Below, in pieces: positions 47,048-57,209 of a stretch of DNA of 64,000 nt (its first letter is position 1; each line of letters begins with the position of its first letter). The position numbers and the translations under genes are program-made. The DNA comes from Hyphomicrobium_A sp963728165 (GTDB lineage Bacteria; Pseudomonadota; Alphaproteobacteria; Rhizobiales; Hyphomicrobiaceae): assembly GCA_963728165.1 (NCBI GenBank), contig CAVSIY010000006.1, forward strand, positions 124,001 to 188,000, read 5' to 3'. Under the pieces are notes generated by a model. The model was given only the letters and a program-made list of their open reading frames with translations, was not told the origin of the DNA and did no database searches.

Positions 47048-48880
47048 ATGTACATGCGTAGTCTTGTGGCGTTGGCGTTGGCCACGACCATAATCCTGGC
47101 CACTGGCGCCACGGCACAGGAGCCCGCCGCTCCGCAAAAGACGGCAACCGCGGAGCCGCTTGCCGAGCCAGCGCAGCCGCCGACCCCCACCGCCATACCC
47201 GAGCCGACACCGCAGGATCCAGTGGGGATTGCCCTGCAGCAGCGCCTCTCCGCCAAGCCCGCCACCGCCGACGACAAGGCGCGCGAGGACCTGGCCGCAC
47301 TCGCCACCTTCTATACGAACCGCAACTACGCTCCGCTCTGGGTGACGGCCACGGGGCTGAACGCCAAGGCCGACGCGGCCATCGCCGAGATCAAGAAGGC
47401 CGACGATTGGGGCCTCGTTGCCGCCGACTTTGTGCTCCCCGCGCCGCTCGCTGCGGGCGCCTCGCCGGCGGTGCTGGCCGAGGCCGAGACCACGCTGTCG
47501 GCTGCCGTGCTCAAATACGCGCGCTACGCCCGCGGCGGGCGCATCCTCAGTCCCGCTACCGAATTGAGCTCCTACCTCGACCGCACGCCGCAGCTTCTCG
47601 ACCCGAAGGACGTGATGGCGAAGATCGCCGCTGCCGATGCCCCGGACGCGGTTCTGCGCGGCTTGAACCCGCAGCATCCCCAGTTCGAGAAGCTGCGCCA
47701 GAAGCTGCTCGAATTGCGCAAGGGCGCCGCCGCACCCGAGATGGTGCGCCTTCCCGATGGGCCCCTCTTGAAGCCCGGCACCAAACATCCCGACGTCGCG
47801 CTCCTCCGCAAGCGCCTGAAGGTCGCCCCGCCCGCGGCGACGCCTGACGGAGCGCCCGCCGACGAGACCTTCTACGACAACGCGCTCAAAGATGCCGTGA
47901 TGGCCTTCCAGAAGGAGAAGGGGCTGAGACCCGATGGTGTCGTCGGCAGCGGCACGCGCGCCGTCCTCAATGACTTTGATGTCCTGAGCCCCGAAAAGCT
48001 CCTCGCCAACATGGAAGAGTGGCGCTGGATGCCCGAGGATATGGGCGACCTTTATGTCTGGGTGAACATCCCCGAGTTCACGGTGCGCGTCGTCAAGAAG
48101 GGCACGGTGATCCACACCGAGCGCGTGATCACGGGGCTGCCCGACAAAGAGACGCCGGTGTTCTCCGAGACCATGAAGACGATCGTGTTCCGGCCGCGCT
48201 GGAACGTGCCGAACTCCATCAAGGTGCACGAGCTGTGGCCAAGCCTGGCGCGCGGCGGCAACTACTTCAGCCGGCAGGGGCTGCGGCTCTCGCAGAATGG
48301 CCGCCCGGTTGATCCCGAAAGCGTCGACTGGAGCTCGACCGATATCCGCCGCTTCGACATCTACCAGCCGGCGGGTGAGCGCAACGCCTTGGGCAACATC
48401 AAGTTCGCATTCCCCAACAAGCACGACGTCTACATGCACGACACGCCCAACAAAGGTCTCTTCAACGAGGCGAGCCGCCCCTTCAGCCACGGTTGCATGC
48501 GCGTGCGCAACCCTGAGCGCATGGCCGAGATCCTGCTCGGTGAGGACAAGGGATGGGATGCGGCCAAGATCGCCGACCTGATCGCGCACGGTCCGGAGAA
48601 CAACGAGGTCCAGATCGATCATCCGATCCCCGTGCACATCACCTATTTCACCGCATGGGTGGACGACAACGGCGAGACGCAGATGGCGCGCGACGTCTAT
48701 GGCCACGAGAAGCGCATCACGCAGGCCCTGCAAGGCAAGTGGGACCAGATCGCCGTTGGCCCCAACCATCTGGCGCCGGTGAAGATCGATCCGGAGCTGC
48801 GCGCCAGCATCCAACAGAGCAGCAGCGCCTTCACTTCGGTCGGCGATCTCGTGCAGTCGATCTTCGGCGGCAATTTCTGA
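47048..48880 (+). CDS. YcbB-type L,D-transpeptidase
   Basis: 610 residues. Signal peptide 1-23, Pro-rich linker, a scaffold domain (YTNRNYAPLWVTATGLNAKA), a peptidoglycan-binding domain (AVMAFQKEKGLRPDGVVGSG) and a YkuD catalytic domain with FSHGCMRVRNPERMAE; Cys483 is the nucleophile. Large enzymes of this type make 3-3 crosslinks in the periplasm and confer beta-lactam tolerance in some species. GAGGAGG seven bases before the ATG at 47048 decides the start. Followed by the DUF882 gene, also a peptidoglycan-related family. Confidence 0.94.
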   Translation: MYMRSLVALALATTIILATGATAQEPAAPQKTATAEPLAEPAQPPTPTAIPEPTPQDPVGIALQQRLSAKPATADDKAREDLAALATFYTNRNYAPLWVTATGLNAKADAAIAEIKKADDWGLVAADFVLPAPLAAGASPAVLAEAETTLSAAVLKYARYARGGRILSPATELSSYLDRTPQLLDPKDVMAKIAAADAPDAVLRGLNPQHPQFEKLRQKLLELRKGAAAPEMVRLPDGPLLKPGTKHPDVALLRKRLKVAPPAATPDGAPADETFYDNALKDAVMAFQKEKGLRPDGVVGSGTRAVLNDFDVLSPEKLLANMEEWRWMPEDMGDLYVWVNIPEFTVRVVKKGTVIHTERVITGLPDKETPVFSETMKTIVFRPRWNVPNSIKVHELWPSLARGGNYFSRQGLRLSQNGRPVDPESVDWSSTDIRRFDIYQPAGERNALGNIKFAFPNKHDVYMHDTPNKGLFNEASRPFSHGCMRVRNPERMAEILLGEDKGWDAAKIADLIAHGPENNEVQIDHPIPVHITYFTAWVDDNGETQMARDVYGHEKRITQALQGKWDQIAVGPNHLAPVKIDPELRASIQQSSSAFTSVGDLVQSIFGGNF

Positions 48881-49044
48881 GGTCGTAGCCCCGGCGCGAG
48901 GCGCAGTGCTTAAAGCCACGCGGCCAGACTAGGCCCGCGGCGCGCCCCGGCATGCCGCGATGTTGCCGTTCCTGAGCCCATATCTCCCCGCATTCAAAGG
49001 TTACCAACTGTTAAGGGTTCTTCATTAACCCTGAGGGGACGTGA

Positions 49045-50623
49045 ATGCCGGTCGCATACCGAGACGCCCGCCGGACCAGGCGGGCGCAGGGAACGCCGGG
49101 CAGGACACGGGGTGCCACGTTGGTATTGCGTAACAAGGGTCTCCTCGCGGGCCTCGCCGCGATGCTTTTGGGCATGAGCGCCGGCGCGCCTCGTATTGAG
49201 GCCGCGTTCGGCTCGACGCGCACCATCTCGCTCTATCACATCCACACCAAGGAGAGCCTCACCGTCACCTACAAGAAGGACGGCAAGTACGTGCCGGAGG
49301 CCTTGAAGAAGCTCAACTGGTTCCTGCGCGACTGGCGCGAGAACGAGGCCATCGCGATGGACCCCAAGACCATCGATCTCTTGTGGGAGATGCACACCGA
49401 GCTCGGCAGCAAGGTGCCGATCGAAATCATCTGCGGCTACCGCTCCGACAAGACCAACAAGATGCTGCGGCGCACGGTCGGCGGACAGGCGAGGAAGAGC
49501 TTCCATATCCGCGGCAAGGCAATCGACGCGACGTTCCCCGACATCCCACTGAAGCAGATGCGCTACTCCGCCCTCATCCGCGAGCGGGGCGGCGTCGGCT
49601 ACTACCCGACATCGGGCATCCCCTTTGTCCACGTCGAATTCAGGGCCCGTGCGCGCCTGGCCGCGTCTGCCGCGCTACGAGCTCGCGCTGCTGTTCCCCA
49701 ACGGGCATACCGAGCACAAACCCGCCAGCGGCGGCCCCCTGACGCGGGACGACGTGCGCATCGCGCAAGCCCGACACAAGGAGCTGGCGGCCCAGGTCGC
49801 CGCCTTCTTCTCAATCCGCAACAAGCCGAAGGCATCGGTCGCGGTGGCGCAGGCCGGCCCGCCGGCTTTCAAGGTGCCGGCGCCGCAGCCGGTGAGCCGC
49901 CCGCCGCCGACGCGCGTCGCCTCGCTCGGAGGCGCCGTGCTGCCGCGTGATGAGCCGCCGCCGGGGCTTGCCAGTGCCCCGCGGCTCGTGCGCGCACCGT
50001 CGGAGGCCGAGCGCGGGCGCCTCAACGAGCTCGTCTCGCTCGCCGCGCTGAGGACGCCGGAGACCTCCTATCTGCAGCCGGCGGCACCGGACCGTGACAA
50101 GCTCGCCCGCCTGGTTGCCGCCTCGCTCGATGCCACCCCGCAAGAGACGCGCACCGCGCCCCCGGCAGCGCCGAGCGCGGGAACGCGTGTTGCCGTTCTT
50201 GAGCCCGATCCGCAGGCAAAGGCTGACGGCGCATCCCTGTCGGATGCCGGCCCAGCGGACGCCATCGGCGCCGGCTGGAGCAACGGCTGGGCCTCTCAAC
50301 CCGAGTTCGACGAGGATCACCCCGAGGAGCTGTCCTACCGCCCCTTCCCGATCGCGCCCTTCCTGACGCAATCGGCGTCGGCCGATGACGAGGCGCTGGT
50401 CACGCTGGTCCATCCCGACGTCATGCGCACGCTCGAGCTGCTCGATGATCGCCCCATCGTTCTGCCGCTGAAGCTGCGTCCGGGGCTGCAGGTGGCCGAG
50501 ACGATGTGGGCGCAGCAGTTCCGCGGCGACGCCGTCGACGTTTCCGCTCTGGAGGAAGCCCAAAGCACGCGCCAGGCCCTATCGAGGCTCGCCTCGCACT
50601 CCGTCAAGACGACGACGCGGTGA
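49045..50623 (+). CDS. DUF882 (YcbK-like) peptidase family protein (one-base frameshift)
   Basis: The first 200 residues include a basic lead with an internal hydrophobic segment (GLLAGLAAMLLGMSAGA), then the DUF882/M15-like domain with ISLYHIHTKESLTVTYKKDG, YRSDKTNKMLRR and KSFHIRGKAIDATFP (zinc-type His/Asp). At about 49640, FVHV is followed by a one-base shift; dropping one base of GAATTC gives VDSGPVRAWPRLPRYELALL, the expected continuation. The 320-residue Ala/Pro-rich C-terminal part has no recognised domain and looks like a long periplasmic linker. Total about 525 residues. It may trim peptide crosslinks of peptidoglycan, as an MepK-like endopeptidase. Confidence 0.85.
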
Positions 50624-51566
50624 GCGGGCGCTTGTGCCGGGGGTTCTTGCGGCCCGGCGGAACGCACCCCTTCGCCCACGCAGTCTTGATGAGGTTGCCC
50701 AGCTCGCGGAAATCGGCGGCCCTGGGCGACGTTGCGCGCCAGGCAAGCCCGACGGTGCGATGCGGCTCGGGCTCGACGAAGCGCGTCAGGCCGATCTCGC
50801 GCCCGCGCGCCTCCACGTTGAGGCACATCTCGGGCAACAGCGTGATGCCGTAGCCCGCCGCAACCATCTCCACGATTGTCGACAGGCTCGAGACGCCGAA
50901 GGTATTGACGGCGGAGACCTGCTGCAGGTTGCAGTAGGTGAGCGCCTGATCGCGCAGGCAGTGCCCCTCCTCCAAGAGCAGCAGGCGCTCGTGCTCGATC
51001 AGGTCCCTGGTCGCGCGCACGCGGGCGCTCAAGCGCCGCGCTTCCGGAAGCGCCAAAAGGAAGCGGTCGTCGAAGAGCGCCAGCGTCTCGATCTCGGGAT
51101 GGATGATCGGCAGCGCCAGCAGAAGCACGTCGAGCTTGCCCTCGACGAGCTCGTGCGTCAGCGGCAAGGTCTGCGTCTCGCGCACGTGCAGCTCCAGATT
51201 GGGGTAGCCCCCGCGCAATAGCGGCAACAGCGGCGGCAGCATGTAGGGCGCGATCGAAGGAATGACGCCGAGCCGCAACGAGCCCGACAAGACCTCGTTG
51301 GAATGCTGCGCGAACTCGATCATCTCGCGCACGTCGCTGAGGACGCGCGCGGCGCGCTGAGCGACCTCGCGGCCCTTGTCGGACAAGAGCACGCCCGCGC
51401 GCGTGCGCTCGACGAGGATGAGGCCGAGCTGCTGCTCGAGCTCGTGGATCTGCATGGACAGCGCCGGCTGCGTCACGGCGCAGGATTCCGCGGCGCGGCC
51501 GAAGTGCTGCTCGCGCGCCAACGCATCGAAATAGCGGAGCTGCTTCAGCGTGACATGCGGAGGCAT
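50604..51566 (-). CDS. oxyR: Hydrogen peroxide-responsive regulator OxyR
   Basis: 320 residues, LysR family. Winged HTH at 1-60 (LKQLRYFDALAREQHFGRAA, VTQPALSMQIHELEQQLG). The redox pair is visible in LLLLEEGHCLRDQALTYC, the OxyR Cys199/Cys208 spacing (nine residues). It activates catalase and peroxidase genes on oxidation. The ATG 51566 fits the family start; a TTG at 51593 is possible. The 3' end overlaps the DUF882 gene by 20 bases, convergently. No catalase gene lies in the window. Confidence 0.93.
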   Translation of the reverse strand: MPPHVTLKQLRYFDALAREQHFGRAAESCAVTQPALSMQIHELEQQLGLILVERTRAGVLLSDKGREVAQRAARVLSDVREMIEFAQHSNEVLSGSLRLGVIPSIAPYMLPPLLPLLRGGYPNLELHVRETQTLPLTHELVEGKLDVLLLALPIIHPEIETLALFDDRFLLALPEARRLSARVRATRDLIEHERLLLLEEGHCLRDQALTYCNLQQVSAVNTFGVSSLSTIVEMVAAGYGITLLPEMCLNVEARGREIGLTRFVEPEPHRTVGLAWRATSPRAADFRELGNLIKTAWAKGCVPPGRKNPRHKRPLTASSS

Positions 51567-51832
51567 AAGAAACTCTGATCCAGGGAGTAACAATATACGA
51601 TTAGAACTTATGCCTTGGCCTGTCTAGACCAGCCGAGCGACTTCGCGGCGACGTCCTGGCGTGCCTCCCGCGCGCTCACGATCTCGTCAAAAGTAATCGG
51701 CGGGGTTGGGGGAAACCCTCAACTCTTGCCGTGGGCGCCTCGGCCGAGCGCCGAATCGGGCCGGGGCGCTCTTTTCCCCTTCTCGCGATTTCAAGCAATG
51801 CGAGCCTTGCTGCGGCGGGGGCCGACGTTGCC
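51567..51832. other. Intergenic between oxyR and DUF2312 genes
   Basis: About 265 bases, no convincing gene. A stretch translates as PPITFDEIVSAREARQDVAA on the minus strand but has no start codon before it. Confidence 0.3.
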
Positions 51833-52111
51833 TCACTCCGCAGCGATCATGGCCTCGGCCGCAGCGTCGAGCATCCCCAGCGCGTGCAAATAGACCTCGA
51901 GGATGGCTTCCTCCTCCGTGCGCTCGGTTGCGCTCTTCTTGCGCAGCCGCACGATCTGGCGCAGCGCCTTGATATCGAAGCCCACCGCCTTGGCCTCCAG
52001 GTACTTGTCGCGAATGTCGCCGGCGAGCGCCTTTTTCTCTTCTTCCAGCCGCTCGATCTGCTCGACGAGCTGACGCAATTGATTCTGCGCCGAAGCCTGT
52101 AGCGTCGTCAT
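51833..52111 (-). CDS. DUF2312 (UPF0335) family protein
   Basis: 92 residues, helical: QLRQLVEQIERLEEEKKALA, DIRDKYLEAKAVGFDIKALR, QIVRLRKKSATERTEEEAIL. This is the DUF2312/GapR family of small alphaproteobacterial coiled-coil proteins; Caulobacter GapR binds overtwisted AT-rich DNA. Start ATG 52111. Single gene. Confidence 0.94.
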   Translation of the reverse strand: MTTLQASAQNQLRQLVEQIERLEEEKKALAGDIRDKYLEAKAVGFDIKALRQIVRLRKKSATERTEEEAILEVYLHALGMLDAAAEAMIAAE

Positions 52112-52264
52112 CCCTCGTCTCCTCGCTGTGATGGAGTCGGGGAAACGCTAGCGGCCGCACCCGGCGCCTTCAAGGCGCCAGCGGGCACGATCCAGAGGTT
52201 TCTTGACGATGGTGTGACACCGCTATGTCACAGGGGCAGGGCTGCGTGTGCCGGCGCAGGCCCC

Positions 52265-53173
52265 TCACGAGCCTTCGCCGCTCGCGGCCGTGCGGCTCCG
52301 TGCGAGGGGGTGCGAGAACGGCGGCGCACCCTCGTTGTCGGTGTGCGAGCCGAAATACTGCACCGCGTGCAACTGATCCCTGAGATCGCTACGGCCGAGA
52401 ATGCCCGCAACCGCCGCCGCGATGCGCTCGGCCCACTGCGCCTGGCCCGCTTCGTCGCGAATCAGGTCCTGGCGCACCTCCAGAATTGTGTGGGCAAGCC
52501 CGCGCCGCGTGCCGTGCTGCCACATGCAGTCGCCGGCGAGCTTGCCGTCGTAGGGCTCGTTCTCTCCCACGATGAGCGAGCGGTCGGCGCGCAGCCCCTC
52601 GAGCAAGGGCACCGAGAAGCGGTAGTCGCGGTCCCACAGGATCGCGGCGTGCCACGGCCGCGGCTCGCCCTTCCACAGCTCGGTGAAGCTGTGGATCGAC
52701 AGCAGCACCGGAGGCACGCCCGCTGCCGTGCACTCTTCGATGAGCTCGTCGATCGCCAGATGGTAGGGCTCGTAGTAGGCGGCAACGCGGCGGGCGCGCT
52801 CCTCGGCGTCGATGTGCCGGTTGCCGGGCACGACGGCGCCGTCCGACAGGCGCATGATCAGCGTCGGGTCGTCGAGGCCGCGGTTGACGTCTATCAACAG
52901 TCGCGAGAACCGGGCCGAGATCGCGGGCACGCCCAAGGTGCGCGCCACGCGCTGCGTCACGGCATGGGCGCCAATGTCGTAGGCGATGTGGCGCTCGAGC
53001 TCTGAGCGGGGCAGCCCCAGCGTCCCATAGCCTTCTGGGAGCGCATTGACGGCATGATCGCAGATCAGCAGCAGGCCGGCGTCGCTGCGGCCGGGCAGGA
53101 TTTCGTAGCTTTGGTTGAGGGCGGGGGCGACGAGAGGGGGCGAAGCGCACCCGGCGGGATTAGTCATGCGCAT
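52265..53173 (-). CDS. N-formylglutamate amidohydrolase family protein (1)
   Basis: About 302 residues from ATG 53173 (or 53167). Motifs of the FGase family: LLLICDHAVNALPEGYG, RFSRLLIDVNRGLDDP, LLSIHSFTELWKGE and GENEPYDG, with His/Asp/Glu metal ligands. It may deformylate N-formylglutamate or act on related amides. It is divergent from DUF1036-pyk. A second member lies at 57210-58109; the two sequences are clearly different. Confidence 0.9.
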   Translation of the reverse strand: MRMTNPAGCASPPLVAPALNQSYEILPGRSDAGLLLICDHAVNALPEGYGTLGLPRSELERHIAYDIGAHAVTQRVARTLGVPAISARFSRLLIDVNRGLDDPTLIMRLSDGAVVPGNRHIDAEERARRVAAYYEPYHLAIDELIEECTAAGVPPVLLSIHSFTELWKGEPRPWHAAILWDRDYRFSVPLLEGLRADRSLIVGENEPYDGKLAGDCMWQHGTRRGLAHTILEVRQDLIRDEAGQAQWAERIAAAVAGILGRSDLRDQLHAVQYFGSHTDNEGAPPFSHPLARSRTAASGEGS

Positions 53174-53392
53174 GAATATAGCGGCAGCAAGGCCTTGCGA
53201 AAACCACCCGCGGCGGTGCGCCGCTTGACGGCCGACAGGCGATTGCGCAAACCACGCCTGGACGACATCGCCGGGCTCGGCGCTGAGGGCGACCGCCCCC
53301 GGCCCCACCGGGCCTCCAGCCGCCGCGGCCAGCAATATGAAAAAGTGCAATCTCAATGCCGCCAACTTCCTTCGGCTCAAAGTTGCCTGCAT

Positions 53393-53884
53393 ATGGCGAG
53401 GAGCGGAGGTGACGACGTGCGGCGCGGCGGATCAGAGCGGCTATGGCCCCAGACGCGGCATCTCCTCGCCGCCGGGTTGCTGGTGCCCCTCCTCGTGATC
53501 CTTACCGTGCCAGCCTCGGCCGACCTCAAGCTCTGCAACTCGACCTCGAGCCGGGTCGGCGTCGCCGTCGGCTACCGCGACGCGACCGGCTGGGCGACGG
53601 AAGGCTGGTGGAACATCGCCTCGCAGACCTGCGAGACGCTGCTCAAAGGGGCGGTGCCGAGCCGCTTCATCTACGTCCATGCCCTCGACTACGACCGCGG
53701 TGGGGAATGGGCCGGTAAAAATTTCATGTGCACCGCCGACAAATCGTTCGCGATCCACGGTGTGCAGGATTGTGTCAAACGCGGCTACAAGCGCACGGGG
53801 TTCTTCGAGGTGGACACCGGCGAGTCGCAGGAGTGGACCATCCGCCTCACCGATCCAGAGGATCAAGGGGCGAACGAGAAATGA
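53393..53884 (+). CDS. DUF1036 secreted protein
   Basis: 163 residues; signal-type segment about 22-42 (HLLAAGLLVPLLVILTVPAS), then the DUF1036 pattern DLKLCNSTSSRVGVAVGYRD, EGWWNIASQTCETLL, FMCTADKSFAIHGVQDC. Four or so Cys suggest disulfides in the periplasm. Function unknown. The pyk ATG overlaps this stop by four bases, a conserved pairing in Hyphomicrobiales as I recall it. Confidence 0.88.
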   Translation: MARSGGDDVRRGGSERLWPQTRHLLAAGLLVPLLVILTVPASADLKLCNSTSSRVGVAVGYRDATGWATEGWWNIASQTCETLLKGAVPSRFIYVHALDYDRGGEWAGKNFMCTADKSFAIHGVQDCVKRGYKRTGFFEVDTGESQEWTIRLTDPEDQGANEK

Positions 53885-55326
53885 GACGTGAACGGCGGGT
53901 CAAGGTGGTGGCAACCTTGGGCCCGGCCTCATCTGCGACGGAGATGATCGAGCGGCTGTTTCTGGCCGGCGTCGACGTATTCCGCATCAATATGAGCCAC
54001 TCCTCGCGCGAGGCGGCGCGCGCCCTGCAGAACTCGGTTCGCTGGGTCGCCAAGCGCCACCGGCATCCCATCGGCATTCTGGCCGACCTGCAAGGGCCGA
54101 AACTGCGCGTCGGCGAGTTCCCGGGGGGGCGCGCCTTCATCAACGACGGGGCGATCTTCAAGTTCTATCGCGAGGAGAGGCCCGGCTCGAGCGAAGGCGT
54201 CTTCCTGCCGCATCCGCAGATCTTCGCCGCCGTCGAGCCCGGCCACAAGCTCTTGCTCGACGATGGCAAGATCCGCATGCGGGTCATCGAGAGGAAGCCC
54301 GATTGCATCGCGGCCGAGGTTCTGGTGGGCGGCGCGCTCGGCAGCCGCAAGGGCATCAGCCTGCCCGACACCCTCTTGCCCGTGGGGCCGCTCACCGAGA
54401 AGGACCGCACCGATCTCGCCAACGTCTTGAAGCTCGGGGTGGACTGGATCGCGCTGTCGTTCGTGCAGCGCGGCAGCGACGTGCAGGGCGTGCGCAAGCT
54501 CGTCGGCGATCGCGCCGCGATCCTCGCCAAGATCGAGCGGCCCTCGGCCGTCGGCGATCTCGACGCCATCATCGCCGCCTCCGACGGCATCATGGTGGCA
54601 CGTGGCGATCTCGGCGTCGAAATCCCGGTCGAGCGCGTGCCGGGGCTGCAGAAGAAGATCACGCGCAAGGCGCGCGCCGCCGGCAAGCCGGTCGTCGTCG
54701 CTACGCAGATGCTGGAAAGCATGATCTCCTCGCCCGTGCCCACGCGCGCGGAGGTGTCCGACGTGGCGACCGCCGTGTTCGACGGCGCCGACGCCGTCAT
54801 GCTGTCGGCGGAGTCGGCGATCGGCCAGTTTCCACTCGAAGCCATCCAGATGGTGGACCGCATCGCCATCGAGGTGGAGAGCGACCCCAGCTACGACGCC
54901 ATCGTGCACGCGACGCAGACGACGCCGCAGCCGACCGGCGCCGACGCCATCGCGGCCGCGGCGCACGCCATTGCCGACACGGTGAAGCTCGCAGCGATCG
55001 TCTGCTACACGGCGACGGGCTCCACGGCCATGCGCGTCACCCGCGAGCGCCCCGGCCTCCCGGTCATCGGCCTCACCCCCGTCGAAGTCACGTCCCGGCG
55101 GCTGTCGCTCGTCTGGGGCATCCAGACGGTGCTGACCGGCGACCCGGCCAACCTCACCGACATGGTGAGCAAGGCCTGCCGCATCGCCTTCGATGAAGGG
55201 TTCGTGAAGCCAGGCGACGGCATCCTGATCACGGCGGGCGTGCCCTTGGGATCGCCGGGCGCCACCAACATGATCCGCATCGCCTTCGTGGACGAGAATG
55301 GCGCGCCGGTGGCCGAGAGCCGCTAG
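53881..55326 (+). CDS. pyk: Pyruvate kinase
   Basis: 481 residues. Landmarks: VKVVATLGPASS, FRINMSHSS, catalytic Lys in ILAKIERPSA, MVARGDLGVEIP, VATQMLESMISSPVPTRAEV, AVMLSAESAIG. It converts phosphoenolpyruvate and ADP to pyruvate and ATP. The ATG at 53881 overlaps the DUF1036 stop (ATGA) and begins just before conserved sequence. Full-length. Confidence 0.97.
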   Translation: MRRERRVKVVATLGPASSATEMIERLFLAGVDVFRINMSHSSREAARALQNSVRWVAKRHRHPIGILADLQGPKLRVGEFPGGRAFINDGAIFKFYREERPGSSEGVFLPHPQIFAAVEPGHKLLLDDGKIRMRVIERKPDCIAAEVLVGGALGSRKGISLPDTLLPVGPLTEKDRTDLANVLKLGVDWIALSFVQRGSDVQGVRKLVGDRAAILAKIERPSAVGDLDAIIAASDGIMVARGDLGVEIPVERVPGLQKKITRKARAAGKPVVVATQMLESMISSPVPTRAEVSDVATAVFDGADAVMLSAESAIGQFPLEAIQMVDRIAIEVESDPSYDAIVHATQTTPQPTGADAIAAAAHAIADTVKLAAIVCYTATGSTAMRVTRERPGLPVIGLTPVEVTSRRLSLVWGIQTVLTGDPANLTDMVSKACRIAFDEGFVKPGDGILITAGVPLGSPGATNMIRIAFVDENGAPVAESR

Positions 55327-55346
55327 GCCTCAGATGCCGCGAGGCC

Positions 55347-56102
55347 TCAGATGCCTTGGCCCTCGACCTCCACGGTCAGCTCGTCGGCGGCGTCCTTGGC
55401 GCCGGGCATGAACGGGTAGATGCGCAACAGCTGCTGATAGACCTTGAGCGCGCTCTTCTTCTGCCCGTTCTCGCGCAGGATGCGGGCGAGCCCATCGAGC
55501 GCCTTGAAGTGATTGGGGTCGAGCGCCAAGGCCCGGCGCAGGTCGCCCACGGCGCGCTCGTAGTCGTTCTGCAGGTAATAGATGTAGGCGCGCCGGCTAA
55601 AGCCCTCGGCGTAGTCGGGCCCCAGATCGACGACGGCATCGAGCAGCTTCAAAGCCAGATCGTTGTCGTGCTCGCTCGCGGCCTTGAGCGCCCGGCGCAT
55701 GAGCAGGCCGATGGTATCGCTGCCCGAGTGCAGCCACAGCCCCTCGATGGTCTTGGCGATGGGCTCGGCCGAGACCGCATCAGGCGCCTTGGCCAAGTGC
55801 GCGTAGAGCTCCGCCAGCACCGCGTCGCGGTCCTTGGGCTGCGACGGGCGGGGGACGTGGTTGGTCGCAGGAGCAGGTGCGGCGGCATCCGGCCCGGGGC
55901 GCTTGGTGGCGCGGTTGCCCGGCTGCTGATCGCTTAACGGAGGCAAGACCGACTGTGGCGGGCTAGGCAGCTCCGGCTGCATCAGACCGGGCTCGGTGCC
56001 GGGCTCTGGGATCGGAGCATCCTGGGCAGCCGCCGGCCCCGTCAGGAGGCAAACAGCGGCAAAAATCGCAGCGAGGACCCGAAGCGTTGGCGTGTTGCGC
56101 AT
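55347..56102 (-). CDS. Secreted tetratricopeptide-repeat protein
   Basis: 251 residues from ATG 56102; signal peptide ends PAAAQ. After a Pro-rich linker, three TPR-like repeats cover about 110-240 (AYIYYLQNDYERAVGDLRRA, LALDPNHFKALDGLARIL, KVYQQLLRIYPF). A periplasmic protein-interaction scaffold is likely. Convergent with pyk, about 20 bases apart. Confidence 0.88.
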   Translation of the reverse strand: MRNTPTLRVLAAIFAAVCLLTGPAAAQDAPIPEPGTEPGLMQPELPSPPQSVLPPLSDQQPGNRATKRPGPDAAAPAPATNHVPRPSQPKDRDAVLAELYAHLAKAPDAVSAEPIAKTIEGLWLHSGSDTIGLLMRRALKAASEHDNDLALKLLDAVVDLGPDYAEGFSRRAYIYYLQNDYERAVGDLRRALALDPNHFKALDGLARILRENGQKKSALKVYQQLLRIYPFMPGAKDAADELTVEVEGQGI

Positions 56103-56155
56103 CCCCAACACATAGGATGGCAGGCGGGAGGCGTCAAAGCGGAGCGTGCGGGCGC

Positions 56156-56281
56156 TCAGCCCTGGCGCGCCTTGAAGCGCTTCTGCACCTTGTTGATGAC
56201 GTAGAGCCGCCCTTTACGCCGCACCAGGCGATTGTTGCGATGGCGCGCGCGCAGCGACTTCAGGGAGTTCCGAACTTTCAT
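56156..56281 (-). CDS. rpmJ: 50S ribosomal protein L36
   Basis: 41 residues: MKVRNSLKSLRARHRNNRLV, then RRKGRLYVINKVQKRFKARQ. The extra length and lack of the zinc-binding Cys/His set identify the type B (zinc-free, YkgO-like) L36 that is usual in alphaproteobacteria. Part of the 50S subunit. Followed (on the transcript) by the TPR gene, and preceded by tRNA-Val. Confidence 0.95.
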   Translation of the reverse strand: MKVRNSLKSLRARHRNNRLVRRKGRLYVINKVQKRFKARQG

Positions 56282-56302
56282 CTCACACCGATAGCCAGAA
56301 AA

Positions 56303-56377
<75 letters not shown>

Positions 56378-56445
56378 CTGAAGGGCGTGGTTCTAGGCGG
56401 TAGCCGGCTCCCCGGTCAACCCTTCTTCGCGCGCCGCTATGCGTT

Positions 56446-56832
56446 TCAGCCCGCCAAGAGCCGGTCGACCTCGCGCACCAGATCCTTGAGGTGGAAGGGC
56501 TTGGACAGCACCCGGGCGTCCTTAGGCGCGGCGATATCGTTGTTCAGGATTACGGCCGCGAACCCGGTGATGAACATGATCTTCAAGTCCGGGTCAAGCT
56601 CGCTCGCCCGCCGGGCGAGCTCGATGCCGTCCATCTTGGGCATGACGATATCGGTCAGGAGCAGGGTGAACGGCTCCGACTTCAGACGCTCGTAGGCGTC
56701 CTCGCCGTTGGCGAAATCGATGACCTCGTAGCCCGCTTTCTTCAGGGCCCGCACGAGGAAGCCGCGCATGGATTCGTCATCCTCGGCCAGAAGGATGCGG
56801 GACAGGGTGACGCGAGAGGGCTTTGCGGTCAT
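56446..56832 (-). CDS. cpdR: Single-domain response regulator CpdR
   Basis: 128 residues, receiver domain only. RILLAEDDESMRGFLVRALK, phosphoacceptor Asp61 in LLLTDIVMPKMDGIELARR, LKIMFITGFAAVIL and SKPFHLKDLVREVD match CpdR closely. In Caulobacter, unphosphorylated CpdR loads substrates onto ClpXP at the pole, controlling CtrA and the cell cycle; the phosphate comes from CckA/ChpT. The C-terminus is AG rather than the AA of Caulobacter CpdR. Usual location upstream of the amidohydrolase-hisN group, here divergent. Confidence 0.93.
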   Translation of the reverse strand: MTAKPSRVTLSRILLAEDDESMRGFLVRALKKAGYEVIDFANGEDAYERLKSEPFTLLLTDIVMPKMDGIELARRASELDPDLKIMFITGFAAVILNNDIAAPKDARVLSKPFHLKDLVREVDRLLAG

Positions 56833-57209
56833 TACTCGACTACTCTGAGCTGATCGGTTTTGGCTTTTCGTCGGGAGGTCGAATGTGGTGGTAGTATGGT
56901 AAACGGAACGTGAAGCTGGCCTGCCAATCGCACCCCTCGGCACGTCCGAGCCAGCGTATTCTCCACCAATGAGGCTTGCGACCCTGCACCCTCCCGATGG
57001 ACATATTGAGGGCAGCTTGGCACAGTGAGCAAGGGGGAAGCGCGTCGCCATCCCTTAAGGCGTCTTGTGGGCGGGCGTGCGGCAATTGCCAACCGCGCGC
57101 GAATCCGCGAGGAGCAAAGGCGATTGACGCTTAATTCGGCAAGCGAAGGACACACTCAGACTGGCAACCTGACGACCACCCGATCTCGCAACCAAGCTGT
57201 GCAAAACGT
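56833..57209. other. Intergenic, divergent cpdR / amidohydrolase
   Basis: 377 bases without a convincing gene. Promoters for both flanking genes must lie here. cpdR transcription is CtrA-controlled in relatives, but I find no clear TTAA-N7-TTAA site. Confidence 0.35.

Noticed and set aside
49005..49040. TTAA-rich segment before the DUF882 gene as a CtrA site
   Set aside because: The two TTAA elements are ten bases apart, not seven; it more likely is a small AGGGTT/AACCCT hairpin.
51615..51720. Minus-strand stretch translating PPITFDEIVSAREARQDVAA
   Set aside because: No start codon between the preceding stop and this segment; probably not a gene.
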